DNA of 49,636 nucleotides from an uncultured Bacteroidales bacterium (GTDB lineage Bacteria > Bacteroidota > Bacteroidia > Bacteroidales > UBA932), in assembly GCA_944323445.1 (NCBI GenBank), contig CALUSM010000020.1, positions 1 to 49,636 of the forward strand. Direction: 5' to 3'. A model generated the notes under the pieces. The model made no database searches and was not told where the DNA came from. It saw only the letters and a program-made list of their open reading frames with translations. Below are positions 7,662 through 15,878 of this stretch, one piece after another; the stretch's first letter is position 1; every line of letters begins with the position of its first letter. The translations under genes were made by a program, and so were the position numbers.

Positions 7662-8648
7662 ATGACCTGTTGGATAACGTACCCCTCTGTCCTTGCTCTG
7701 CTCGTGGTGGCGGAGCTTTTTTATTTCAGGGTGGCGGACAAGCTGAACATCATCGACAAACCCAATCTAAGAAGCTCTCACACCCATATCACGCTGAGGG
7801 GCGGGGGAATTATCTTTCTCGTGGGTGCGTGGCTGTACGCCGCGTTCTTCGGGCTGCACTACCCGTGGTTCATGGCGGGGCTGACGGCGATATGCGCGGT
7901 GAGCTTTGCGGATGACGTGCATTCTGTGCCGAACGTGTGGCGGCTCCTGGTGCAGTTCGCGTCGATGCTGCTGATGTTCGTGGATCTTGGTTTCATCAGC
8001 GTAGAGCTTTGGTGGGCTGTCGTTCCTGCCCTGATAGTCTGCGTGGGCATCATCAACGCGTACAACTTCATGGACGGGATCAACGGCATCACGGGGGCGT
8101 ATTCTCTGGCGGTGCTCATCCCTCTGGCGGTGCTCAATCACCGCTATGGTTTCGTCGACCCGTCTCTGCTCTATGTTACGGGCCTGTCGGTTCTGGTGTT
8201 CTGTTTCTTCAATTTCCGCAGGCGTGCCCGGTGCTTTGCCGGAGACGTGGGCTCTGTGGGCATAGCCTTCATCATCCTCTTTGCCCTGGGCCGGCTCATA
8301 GCCGCCACGGGCGATATCCAGTACCTCCTGCTTCTCGGGGTCTACGGCGTGGACACCGTGCTGACCATCATGCACCGCATCCTGCTGCACGAGCACCTTG
8401 GCGAGGCTCACCGCAAGCACGCCTATCAGCTGATGGCCAACGAGCTGCATATCCCGCACACTGCGGTGTCGGCCCTCTACTTTGCCCTGCAGCTGGCCGT
8501 CTCCGCAGGCCTGATTGCCGTTCCCGAGGCGCTTCAGTGGCCCTACACTGCCGCGGTGCTGTTCCTTCTGGCTCTAGCATACCTGTTGTTCATGAAAAAA
8601 TACTACCACCTGCACGCCGAATACCTGGCTGCGCAGGGACAGAAATAG
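7662..8648 (+). CDS. WbpL/WecA-like polyprenyl-phosphate sugar-1-phosphate transferase
   Basis: A 328-residue polytopic membrane enzyme of the MraY/WecA family that starts O-antigen or capsule repeats by moving a HexNAc-1-phosphate from a UDP-sugar to undecaprenyl phosphate. Seen: FADDVHSVP (the Asp-Asp motif), NAYNFMDGINGITG (the highly conserved Asn/Asp motif), FAGDVGSVG, and HRKHAYQ near the C-terminal cytoplasmic loop. The arrangement fits WbpL rather than MraY, which ends in an HHH motif. It is followed after 7 bases by wbuC. Together with the epimerase at 5433 it forms the usual terminal block of such loci, here split by the inverted ATPase gene. Confidence 0.92.
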   Translation: MTCWITYPSVLALLVVAELFYFRVADKLNIIDKPNLRSSHTHITLRGGGIIFLVGAWLYAAFFGLHYPWFMAGLTAICAVSFADDVHSVPNVWRLLVQFASMLLMFVDLGFISVELWWAVVPALIVCVGIINAYNFMDGINGITGAYSLAVLIPLAVLNHRYGFVDPSLLYVTGLSVLVFCFFNFRRRARCFAGDVGSVGIAFIILFALGRLIAATGDIQYLLLLGVYGVDTVLTIMHRILLHEHLGEAHRKHAYQLMANELHIPHTAVSALYFALQLAVSAGLIAVPEALQWPYTAAVLFLLALAYLLFMKKYYHLHAEYLAAQGQK

Positions 8649-8655
8649 CAACGAC

Positions 8656-9045
8656 ATGATACTCGACGACACCCTACTGGACGGCCTCGAAGCGAAGGCA
8701 GTTCAGAGTCCCAGGCTGAGGATGAACCTCAACCTCCATGACTCACTTGAAGCTCCGGCCCAGCGCCTGTTGAACGCATTGGAGCCCGGTACCGCGATTC
8801 CTATCCACCGCCACCGTCACACGTCCGAGACCTACGTTCTGCTGCGCGGGCGTATGTTCGTGGTCTTCTACGACAGCATGGGCGGCGCCATCGAACGTTT
8901 CCTTCTGGATCCGAGTGCCGGAAAATACGGCATCCACATCCCGGCAGGCCAGTGGCATGCGGTCGAGGTCATCGAGCCCTCGGTCATACTGGAGGTCAAG
9001 GACGGTCCTTATATGCCTATCCGGCCGGAGGACACACTGGACTGA
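8656..9045 (+). CDS. wbuC: WbuC-family cupin metalloprotein
   Basis: A 129-residue single-domain cupin. Seen: the metal-binding pattern PIHRHRHTSETYVLLRG (His-x-His with a Glu) and, in the second cupin motif, HIPAGQWHAVEV. The N-terminus RMNLNLHDSLEAPAQRLLNAL is characteristic of WbuC. The family is found at the ends of O-antigen loci; its exact role is not established. It lies 7 bases after the WbpL-like gene and is the last gene before a strong terminator. The start ATG at 8656 is the first in frame and fits the family N-terminus. Confidence 0.88.
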   Translation: MILDDTLLDGLEAKAVQSPRLRMNLNLHDSLEAPAQRLLNALEPGTAIPIHRHRHTSETYVLLRGRMFVVFYDSMGGAIERFLLDPSAGKYGIHIPAGQWHAVEVIEPSVILEVKDGPYMPIRPEDTLD

Positions 9046-9070
9046 AATTTGTACGGCTGCCTTTTTCTAG

Positions 9071-9111
9071 AAAAAAGTTCCGATGTCGAATAACGGCATC
9101 GGAACTTTTTT
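9071..9111. terminator. Rho-independent terminator, bidirectional
   Basis: A 9-bp perfect stem GTTCCGATG (9077-9085) / CATCGGAAC (9097-9105) with an 11-base loop is flanked by six A on the left (9071-9076) and six T on the right (9106-9111). It can therefore end both the plus-strand polysaccharide operon and the convergent lipoprotein transcript. Confidence 0.92.
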
Positions 9112-9134
9112 ATGTGTGATGGAATCCGGGTGGG

Positions 9135-9938
9135 TTAGAGGAGCTGGCCGCGTGCGGTTGCGATAGCACCTTTCAGCTCGAGGAGCTGGTCGCGGAGCTC
9201 GGCTACGTTGGTGGCATTGATTACCTCAAGAGGCTCCAGGATTGTGTGGATATTCTGCATCTCGGGATGATAGGGAACGAGGGACATGACGCACTCGTGA
9301 ACGAGGATGAAGCGGTAGGAAATCTCGGATGCTGTCTTGTCATCGAAGCAGGGGATGAATTTGTCAATGTTCTGGGTGATGATGTAGAGCTGCTCTACAG
9401 TACCGGCCATAATTGACTCCCAGAAAAGGTTGAGGGTGCCTGCCTTTACGGACTCATCGTAGAATTTCATGATTCTGGGTGCGAGCGGATCCTGAGACTT
9501 CCCGTCAGTGCTGGCATTGAGGGCAGGATTGTTGATGTCCACGAGCAGTTTGGCTATGGCTTTCTTATAGTCATCGACGGGCATGCCGTAGAGATTGGCT
9601 ATGGCCATGTCGCAGCTGAGTATGCTGAGGGCCCTGTATTTCTCAGTGAGGGTGATGGCCTCGTCAGCCTTGGATGCGGGCATGAGATAGGAGGGTTTGT
9701 TCCTTTTCTCCTTGTCGGTCAGAGTCAGCTCGCCATTCTGGATATCGACGATTACGGGAGTAGACAGACGTCCCAGCTCGCTTACCAGGGAGTCGAGCTT
9801 GATTTTGAGGTCTTCCTTGATGTACTGCTCTTCTATGTCTGCAGTTTTTGTCTCGGATTTTTTCTTGTTCTGGTTGTTGCCACAGGCGCAGAGAAGCACC
9901 AGTGAAGCGGTCATCAATACGATAGAGATTTTTTTCAT
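9135..9938 (-). CDS. Bacteroidales lipoprotein of unknown function
   Basis: A 267-residue predicted lipoprotein. The N-terminus MKKISIVLMTASLVLLCACG carries a lipoprotein signal with the modified Cys most likely at residue 19, followed by an Asn/Lys/Ser-rich tether. The mature part is helical and lacks motifs I recognise. Phrases such as EKYRALSILSCDMAIANLYGMP and YRFILVHECVMSLVPYHPEMQ suggest an all-helical fold. It has its own well-formed promoter, so it need not be cotranscribed with the ABC transporter that ends 71 bases upstream, though a functional link is possible. It ends next to the shared terminator. Confidence 0.85.
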   Translation of the reverse strand: MKKISIVLMTASLVLLCACGNNQNKKKSETKTADIEEQYIKEDLKIKLDSLVSELGRLSTPVIVDIQNGELTLTDKEKRNKPSYLMPASKADEAITLTEKYRALSILSCDMAIANLYGMPVDDYKKAIAKLLVDINNPALNASTDGKSQDPLAPRIMKFYDESVKAGTLNLFWESIMAGTVEQLYIITQNIDKFIPCFDDKTASEISYRFILVHECVMSLVPYHPEMQNIHTILEPLEVINATNVAELRDQLLELKGAIATARGQLL

Positions 9939-9978
9939 CGTGTTTAATATTATTTATTAAGTATATCCAAAATCGTTA

Positions 9979-10009
9979 CAAAGGTAATGTATCTCATGAA
10001 AAAACGCAA
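9979..10009 (-). promoter_or_regulatory. Promoter for the lipoprotein gene
   Basis: Minus strand: TTG (complement of 10007-10009), 20 bases, then TACCTTTG (complement of 9979-9986), matching the Bacteroidota -33/-7 architecture with exact -7 consensus. The ATG at 9938 lies about 40 bases downstream of the -7 element. The -33 element touches the end of the ABC transporter gene. Confidence 0.65.
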
Positions 10010-12925
10010 CTAATTTCCGCGTTTTCTTATAAATCGTCCGGGGATGTCGAGGAACAGCAGTGCGCCGGCGGTAATGCACATCAGTATCAGTATTCCCACA
10101 TTGTAGGCTAAGGTGCTGAATTTTATCTTGCCTATTATTTTCGTGGAACTGTAGAAGGGAGCTCTTCCGTTTCTCGACGGAGGGTCTAGCCACACTTGTC
10201 CGGCCCGGGGTACGATAATTCCGTCGATGACTGCGCAGAGCTCCTCAGAGGCTGAATTGACTACCAGGGTCTCCAGGAATTCATTGCAGTTGTCCCTGTG
10301 CAGTTTCAGAAGCGCCTCCCGTCCGTGCTCATTGCTGTAGTCCGTGAGCACGCGGTCGACAGCCAGAGTGGCGCGGGAACCGATGGTATTCAGAGTGTCT
10401 TCAACGTAGGTGAGCCAGCTGCGGGCATGCTCCCGGGCCGTAGAGTCGAATACTCCCGGGTACAGCTCGTCCATGCGGCCGTAGGGCCTGATGCCGAACC
10501 GCTCCCAGAGTACCGGCATCCCCCGGCGGACGACCTCCAGGTCAGCACTGTCGGCTGTCTCCAGCCTGGTGTCCAGCTCGCCGATGTGCACGGCGCGGTA
10601 GTACTGGGTCTGGTACTTGACCTTGTCGTTCCCGAAGATGTCCCGCTCGAAGTCATTGTAGGCGAATGAACTGACGGCCAGCGCCTCGAAGGCCCACCGG
10701 GAGGGTATCACGTCCCCGATGACGGGTACATTGCCTGTGGTGGAGCGTGGTGTGAGGTCCTCGAACTTGACTACCAGGCCGCAGAGCAGTATCTGAGGTA
10801 TGAGCAGCAGGGGAATGGTGATGTATATCGAGACTATCGAGCTGAGGGATTGGGAGAGGATGAGGCCGGTGAGGTTGGCCAGCACGGCCGAGAGGAAGAG
10901 AATCAGCCACCAGAACCAGAAACCGAAGCTTACTCCCATGGCCGTGTTTCCGACCAGGATGAAGAGCAGGGTCTGGAGCAGGGATACACCTCCCAGGTAC
11001 AATATCTTGGACCAGAGGTAGGAGGAGCGGGACAGGCGCAGGAACTTCTCACGCTTGAGCAGGGCCCTGTCCTTGAAGATCTCCTCGGCGCTGACGCTCA
11101 TGCCGGCGAAGATGGCAACGATGACAGCCATGAAGATATAGGATACGAAATTCTTGTTGTCCATCACCGTATAGCCTGTCTCCGGGGCGTACCGGGTCAG
11201 CAGGGCCACAATCAGGGCTAGCAGCGGAGTCTCCAGAAGGGTGATGAGCAGGTACTGGGTGTCGGGCAGTTTGGTCCGCAGGTTCCTCTGCAGGAAAATC
11301 AGCAGCTGCCGTATCTTCGACGGGCGTCTCTGCTCGGTCTCCGGTATGTCCCTCTGCTCCACGGGGGCGCTGCTGTCGGTCCGCTCGAGGTACATCTTGT
11401 GCCATTCCTGGGGCGAGACTTTGCGGCTGTCGGTGATTTTTCCGCTGTCGTCCAGTGCTTTCTCATCGATGATGTTGAGAATGATCTCAGGGTTGACATT
11501 GCCGCAGAGGGAGCAGGTGCTGACTTCGGCGTCGGCATAGTTGGCGGCCCGCTTGAAGTAGGTGACGGCCTCGATGGGATTGCCGTCGTAAACCGGGTAG
11601 CCGCCCTTGTCCAGGAGCCACAGCCGGTCGAAGAGTTTGAATATGTCGGAGGAGGGCTGATGGATGTTGACCATTATCAGCCGGCCCTTGTATGTCTGTT
11701 CCTTCAGCAGGTTGACAACTTTCTCGGAGTCGGAGGAGGACAGGCCGGAGGTGGGCTCGTCGAGGAAGAGGACAGCCGGCTCGCGGATGAGCTCCAGGGC
11801 GATGTTGAGACGCTTGCGCTGTCCGCCGGAGATGTATTTGTGGATGGGCGAGCCGACTTTCAGGTGCTTGGTGCCTTCGAGTCCGAGGTCCCTGAGGATG
11901 GAGCTGACCTTTGCGGAGATATCCTCTGAGCTCAGGTCCGCGAAGCAGAGGCGGGCGGTGAACATCAGGTTCTCGTAGACGGTCAGTTCTTCAATCAGCA
12001 GGTCATCCTGAGGCACGAAGCCGATCAGGTCCTTGACCCTCGGGTCGGAGATGTCGTAGCCGTTGAGAGTTACGGTGCCGCTGTCGGGACGGATGGTACC
12101 GTTGAGCAGGGACAGGAGAGTGGACTTTCCGGTGCCGCTGCCGCCCATGACGGCCACCAGCTGACCGCTCCGGAGGTCGAAGGTGAGGTCGTGCATTCCG
12201 TTGTCGCTTCCCGGAAAGCGGAAATTGATGTTCCTGCCTGAGAGGACTATCTCGTGCTTCTCCTTTCCGGTGTCGTACAGTGCGGAGATATTGCTGTAGT
12301 AGAGCGGTGCCATGTGCCTGCTTTTGAGTACTCCGCTCTGCTGCCACACGAGGAATGTCCCGGGGAGGACGGGAATGTCGTTCATCAGCACGGTGTCTGT
12401 ACCGTTGTAGCTGAAGAGTATCTTATTGTATTTCTCCAGATTGATCAGCCGCAGCTCTCCGTCCAGCCCCTCACGGGTGAGGGTGAGTACGTGTGTGTCG
12501 GTCTTTCCGGAGACATAGCATACGAAATCTGCGAAGATCTCTCCTCCCACTTCGAAAAGATCGGCTACCTTGCGGAATATCTGAAGATTCTCCTCCGTGA
12601 TGTTCTTCCCTTCCAGCGTGCCGGGAGTGGGGTCGCAGAACTCCATGAGACGCAGCAGCATCAGAGTCTGGTCCTCGCGGGAGATCCTGTGCTTGATGTT
12701 GGAGCAGATGCCCTCGATGATGCTGTCCTTGTCCAGCTCAGGGGACACATCGTAGAAGTCCCGCAGGTCGGAGTACAGCGATAGGTAATCATCCAGCTTG
12801 CGGACTCCGAAGTGCTTGCTCAGGTAGTTGGTAAGCAGCTGGCGGGAGCGTTTTCTGTCCGTGCCGTTGACTGCGCCGAAGAGGGCGAAGAGGTTGAGAA
12901 GGCCTGAGAGGAGGATGTCGTTCAT
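10010..12925 (-). CDS. ABCG-like ABC transporter, ATPase and permease in one chain, with TerB-like N-terminus
   Basis: A 971-residue protein. Residues 1-140 resemble a TerB-like helical domain (LLNLFALFGAVNGTDRKR). A beta-rich stretch (about 145-235) follows. The ATPase occupies about 225-460: Walker A GGSGTGKST at 261-269, Q-loop VPQDD, signature SGGQRKR at 366-372, Walker B LFLDEPTSGL, and IHQPSS. A CSLCGN Cys pair is at 471-474. Transmembrane helices run about 555-720, then a roughly 200-residue extracytoplasmic loop (about 720-935) and a last helix. ATPase before permease in one chain is the ABCG order. Cargo is unknown. ATG 12925 is chosen because a GTG at 12946 would start inside the upstream terminator hairpin. 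Confidence 0.88.
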   Translation of the reverse strand: MNDILLSGLLNLFALFGAVNGTDRKRSRQLLTNYLSKHFGVRKLDDYLSLYSDLRDFYDVSPELDKDSIIEGICSNIKHRISREDQTLMLLRLMEFCDPTPGTLEGKNITEENLQIFRKVADLFEVGGEIFADFVCYVSGKTDTHVLTLTREGLDGELRLINLEKYNKILFSYNGTDTVLMNDIPVLPGTFLVWQQSGVLKSRHMAPLYYSNISALYDTGKEKHEIVLSGRNINFRFPGSDNGMHDLTFDLRSGQLVAVMGGSGTGKSTLLSLLNGTIRPDSGTVTLNGYDISDPRVKDLIGFVPQDDLLIEELTVYENLMFTARLCFADLSSEDISAKVSSILRDLGLEGTKHLKVGSPIHKYISGGQRKRLNIALELIREPAVLFLDEPTSGLSSSDSEKVVNLLKEQTYKGRLIMVNIHQPSSDIFKLFDRLWLLDKGGYPVYDGNPIEAVTYFKRAANYADAEVSTCSLCGNVNPEIILNIIDEKALDDSGKITDSRKVSPQEWHKMYLERTDSSAPVEQRDIPETEQRRPSKIRQLLIFLQRNLRTKLPDTQYLLITLLETPLLALIVALLTRYAPETGYTVMDNKNFVSYIFMAVIVAIFAGMSVSAEEIFKDRALLKREKFLRLSRSSYLWSKILYLGGVSLLQTLLFILVGNTAMGVSFGFWFWWLILFLSAVLANLTGLILSQSLSSIVSIYITIPLLLIPQILLCGLVVKFEDLTPRSTTGNVPVIGDVIPSRWAFEALAVSSFAYNDFERDIFGNDKVKYQTQYYRAVHIGELDTRLETADSADLEVVRRGMPVLWERFGIRPYGRMDELYPGVFDSTAREHARSWLTYVEDTLNTIGSRATLAVDRVLTDYSNEHGREALLKLHRDNCNEFLETLVVNSASEELCAVIDGIIVPRAGQVWLDPPSRNGRAPFYSSTKIIGKIKFSTLAYNVGILILMCITAGALLFLDIPGRFIRKRGN

Positions 12926-12938
12926 AGGTTTTGAATTT

Positions 12939-12983
12939 AAAAACACCCGAAATGCTGAGCGGTCCGGCGTTTCGGGTGTTTTG
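12939..12983 (-). terminator. Rho-independent terminator of gcvP
   Basis: Arms at about 12940-12955 and 12967-12982 (core ACACCCGAAATGC / GCGTTTCGGGTGT) pair over about 16 bp with one G-T wobble and an 11-base loop. On the minus strand the hairpin is followed by a run of T. It lies between gcvP and the ABC transporter ATG and separates their transcripts. Confidence 0.88.
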
Positions 12984-12998
12984 ATTGAAGGGACTCTG

Positions 12999-15821
12999 TT
13001 ATTTGGCTACAGGTACCAGGTTGCGGTCACCGTAGCCGTTGTCCACCCTGGCGCATGCGGGCCAGAACTTGTTGTCGCGGATCCACTCGAGGGGATAGGC
13101 GGCCTCCTCGCGGGAGTAGGGATGGCTCCAGGAGTCGGAGCATACCTCCTCGGCGGTGTGGGGTGCCATCTTCACGACGTTGTCGTTCTTGTCGGCCTTG
13201 CCTTCCTTGATGGCCTCGCACTCTCTCTTGATGCTGATCATGGCGTCCACGAAGCGGTCGAGTTCCTCGAGGGACTCGCTCTCGGTGGGCTCCACCATCA
13301 GGGTCTCGTGTACGGGGAAGGAGAGGGTAGGAGCATGGAATCCGTAGTCCATCAGACGCTTGGCGATGTCGGTGGCGTCCACTCCGTAGTCAGCCTTGAA
13401 GTTCTGCAGGTCTACGATGCACTCGTGGGCCACACGTCCGGTGACTCCGGTGTAGTAGATGTTGAACTCCTTGGACAGGCGGGAAGCCAGGTAGTTGGCA
13501 TTGACGATAGCCATCTCGGTAGCCTTGCGCAGTCCGTCGGGACCGAGCAGCTTGATGTAGGCGTGGGTGATGGGGGCGAGCAGGGGGCTGCCGTAGGGAG
13601 CCGATGCCACTGCAGTCACGTCATGACCGCCGCACTGAGGCATTACGGGATGTCCGGGTACATAGGGCGAGAGGTGGGCTGCCACGCAGATGGCTCCTAC
13701 GCCGGGACCGCCGCCGCCGTGAGGCATTGCGAAGGTCTTGTGCAGGTTGAGGTGGCATACGTCGGCGCCGATGAAGCCGGGGTTGGTGATGCCGACCTGG
13801 CCGTTCATATTTGCTCCGTCCATGTAGACCTGACCGCCGTTCTCGTGGATGATGTTGCAGATCTCGCGGATCTTGACCTCGAATACTCCGTGGGTCGAAG
13901 GATAGGTGATCATGATGCCGGCCAGGCTGTCCCTGTTGGCCTCGGCCTTCTGGCGCAGCTCGTCCACGTTGATGTTGCCGTGCTCGTCGCAGCCGACCAG
14001 GACGATGTTGAATCCGGCCATGGCGGCGCTGGCAGGGTTGGTTCCGTGAGCGGAGGTAGGGATGACGACGGTGTTGCGCGCGCCCTGGCCCTGGGCCTCG
14101 AGATAGCGGCGGATGGTCATCAGGCCGGCGTACTCGCCTGCGGCGCCGGAGTTGGGCTGCAGGGAGCAGCGGTCAAATCCGGTGATGACGCAGAGGTCAT
14201 GCTCCAGCTCGGAGAGTATCTGGTTGTAGCCCTCGGTCTGCCATGTGGGTGCGAAGGGATGCACGTCGGTGAGCTCGCTCCAGCTCAGGGGCAGCATCTC
14301 GGCCGCGGCGTTGAGCTTCATGGTGCAGGAACCCAGAGGTATCATGGAGTGGGTCAGGGAGATGTCCTTGCGCTCGAGTTTCTTGATGTAGCGCATCATC
14401 TCGGTCTCCGAGTGGTACTTGTTGAAGATGCTCTCGGTGAGGATGGCGCTCTCCCTCTTCATGGGCACGGGATATTCGGTGCCGCGGGCGCACTCGGCCT
14501 TGACTCCGAAGATCTCGGCGATCTTCACGGCCTCAGCGCAGTCGGAGAGCTCGTCGAAGGAGATCTGTACGGTCTGATCATCGGGATAGTAGAAGTTGAA
14601 GCCTGCGGCCTCGGCCTTCTCGCGGATCTCGCCGGCGTTGACTCCGAGCACGCGGATAGTGTCGAAGAAGTCCTCGTTGGCGAGCTTATAGCCACCCTTG
14701 CTGAGCAGGGCTGCCATAGCATGGGCGTAGTTGAAGGCGTTCATGGCTATCTCGCGGATACCCTCGGGTCCGTGGTATGCGGCGTACATGCCGGACATCA
14801 CTGCCATCAGGGCTGTGGCGGTGCAGATGTTCGAGGTGGCCTTCTCTCTCTTGATGTGCTGCTCGCGGGTCTGGAGGGCAAGGCGGAAGGCAGGTTTGCC
14901 GAGACGGTCGATGGAGAGACCGATGATACGGCCGGGAATATTTCTCTTATACTGGTCGCGGGTGGCTATCCAGCCTGCTGTAGGTCCGCCGTAACCCATG
15001 CCGAGTCCGAATCTCTGGGCAGTTCCGACAGCTACGTCGGCTCCCCATGCGGCGGGCTCCTTCATGACTGCCAGTGCGAGGATGTCGCAGTGGGCGGCCA
15101 CGAGCATGCCGGCCTTGTGGGCTGCGTCGCAGAATGCGGTGTAGTCGCGTACCTCGCCGTCAGCTGCGGGATACTGGAGCAGCGCTCCGTAGCATTCGGG
15201 GTCGAAACCGGCTGCGAGGACTTCCTTCCAGTCGCCTACAGTTACTTTTATTCCCAGACCCTTGGCCCTGGTCTCGATGACCGAGAGCACCTGGGGGAAG
15301 ATGTTCCTGTCCACGAAGAAGGTGTTCTTTCCGGCCTTTACGGCGTCGCGGGGACGGAGCTCGTGGATCATCCTCATGGCCTCACCGGCTGCAGTGGCGT
15401 CGTCCAGCATGGAGCAGTTCGACATGGGGAAGCCGGTCAGGGAGGAGATCATGGTCTGGAAGTTGATGAGAGCCTCCAGACGGCCCTGGGATATCTCGGC
15501 CTGATAGGGAGTGTAGGAGGTGTACCACGAGGGGTTCTCGAAGATGTTGCGGGAGATTACGGGCAGCGAGGCGGTGCCGTAGAAGCCCAGACCGATCATC
15601 GAGCGGAAGTTGCGGTTCTTCGAGGCAATCTCCTTGAGACGTGCCAGATAGGCGTGTTCGGATACGTGCTCATCCAGCTTGAGAGGCTCGCTGAGCAGGA
15701 TATCCGAGGGGATGGTCTGCTTGATGAGCTCGTCTATGGAGCTGACTCCGATGACATCCAGCATCTGCTTGATCTGGGACTGTCTCGGACCGTTGTGTCT
15801 GTCTACAAAATTGAGTGGCAT
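12999..15821 (-). CDS. gcvP: Glycine dehydrogenase (decarboxylating), P protein
   Basis: A 940-residue homodimer-type P protein of the glycine cleavage system. It decarboxylates glycine and passes the aminomethyl group to lipoyl GcvH. Seen: N-terminal RHNGPRQSQIKQML, the first half ending around GTEYPVPMKRES, and the second half with the PLP-lysine motif NLHKTFAMPHGGGGPGVG and HGTNPASAAMAGF. Length is normal for fused P proteins. It has its own promoter element in the rodA 3' region and its own terminator. gcvH and gcvT are not in the window, so the other subunits are encoded elsewhere. Confidence 0.97.
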   Translation of the reverse strand: MPLNFVDRHNGPRQSQIKQMLDVIGVSSIDELIKQTIPSDILLSEPLKLDEHVSEHAYLARLKEIASKNRNFRSMIGLGFYGTASLPVISRNIFENPSWYTSYTPYQAEISQGRLEALINFQTMISSLTGFPMSNCSMLDDATAAGEAMRMIHELRPRDAVKAGKNTFFVDRNIFPQVLSVIETRAKGLGIKVTVGDWKEVLAAGFDPECYGALLQYPAADGEVRDYTAFCDAAHKAGMLVAAHCDILALAVMKEPAAWGADVAVGTAQRFGLGMGYGGPTAGWIATRDQYKRNIPGRIIGLSIDRLGKPAFRLALQTREQHIKREKATSNICTATALMAVMSGMYAAYHGPEGIREIAMNAFNYAHAMAALLSKGGYKLANEDFFDTIRVLGVNAGEIREKAEAAGFNFYYPDDQTVQISFDELSDCAEAVKIAEIFGVKAECARGTEYPVPMKRESAILTESIFNKYHSETEMMRYIKKLERKDISLTHSMIPLGSCTMKLNAAAEMLPLSWSELTDVHPFAPTWQTEGYNQILSELEHDLCVITGFDRCSLQPNSGAAGEYAGLMTIRRYLEAQGQGARNTVVIPTSAHGTNPASAAMAGFNIVLVGCDEHGNINVDELRQKAEANRDSLAGIMITYPSTHGVFEVKIREICNIIHENGGQVYMDGANMNGQVGITNPGFIGADVCHLNLHKTFAMPHGGGGPGVGAICVAAHLSPYVPGHPVMPQCGGHDVTAVASAPYGSPLLAPITHAYIKLLGPDGLRKATEMAIVNANYLASRLSKEFNIYYTGVTGRVAHECIVDLQNFKADYGVDATDIAKRLMDYGFHAPTLSFPVHETLMVEPTESESLEELDRFVDAMISIKRECEAIKEGKADKNDNVVKMAPHTAEEVCSDSWSHPYSREEAAYPLEWIRDNKFWPACARVDNGYGDRNLVPVAK

Positions 15822-15865
15822 AGTCAGTGTTTTTTATGAATTAGAATAAATTTTCTTACAAACTT

Positions 15866-15873
15866 CAAATGTA
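15866..15873 (-). promoter_or_regulatory. Putative promoter -7 element for gcvP
   Basis: The minus strand reads TACATTTG, an exact TAnnTTTG match, 44 bases upstream of the gcvP ATG at 15821 and just beyond the rodA stop. No convincing -33 TTTG is seen at the usual 20-base distance. Confidence 0.45.
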
Positions 15874-15878
15874 GTAAA

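Noticed and set aside
12828-15839. A 1003-codon open frame on the plus strand across gcvP
   Set aside because: It is exactly antisense to gcvP, whose protein matches the family throughout. The translation is rich in Gly/Val/His/Asp with no known motif, which is typical of the mirror frame of GC-rich codon usage.
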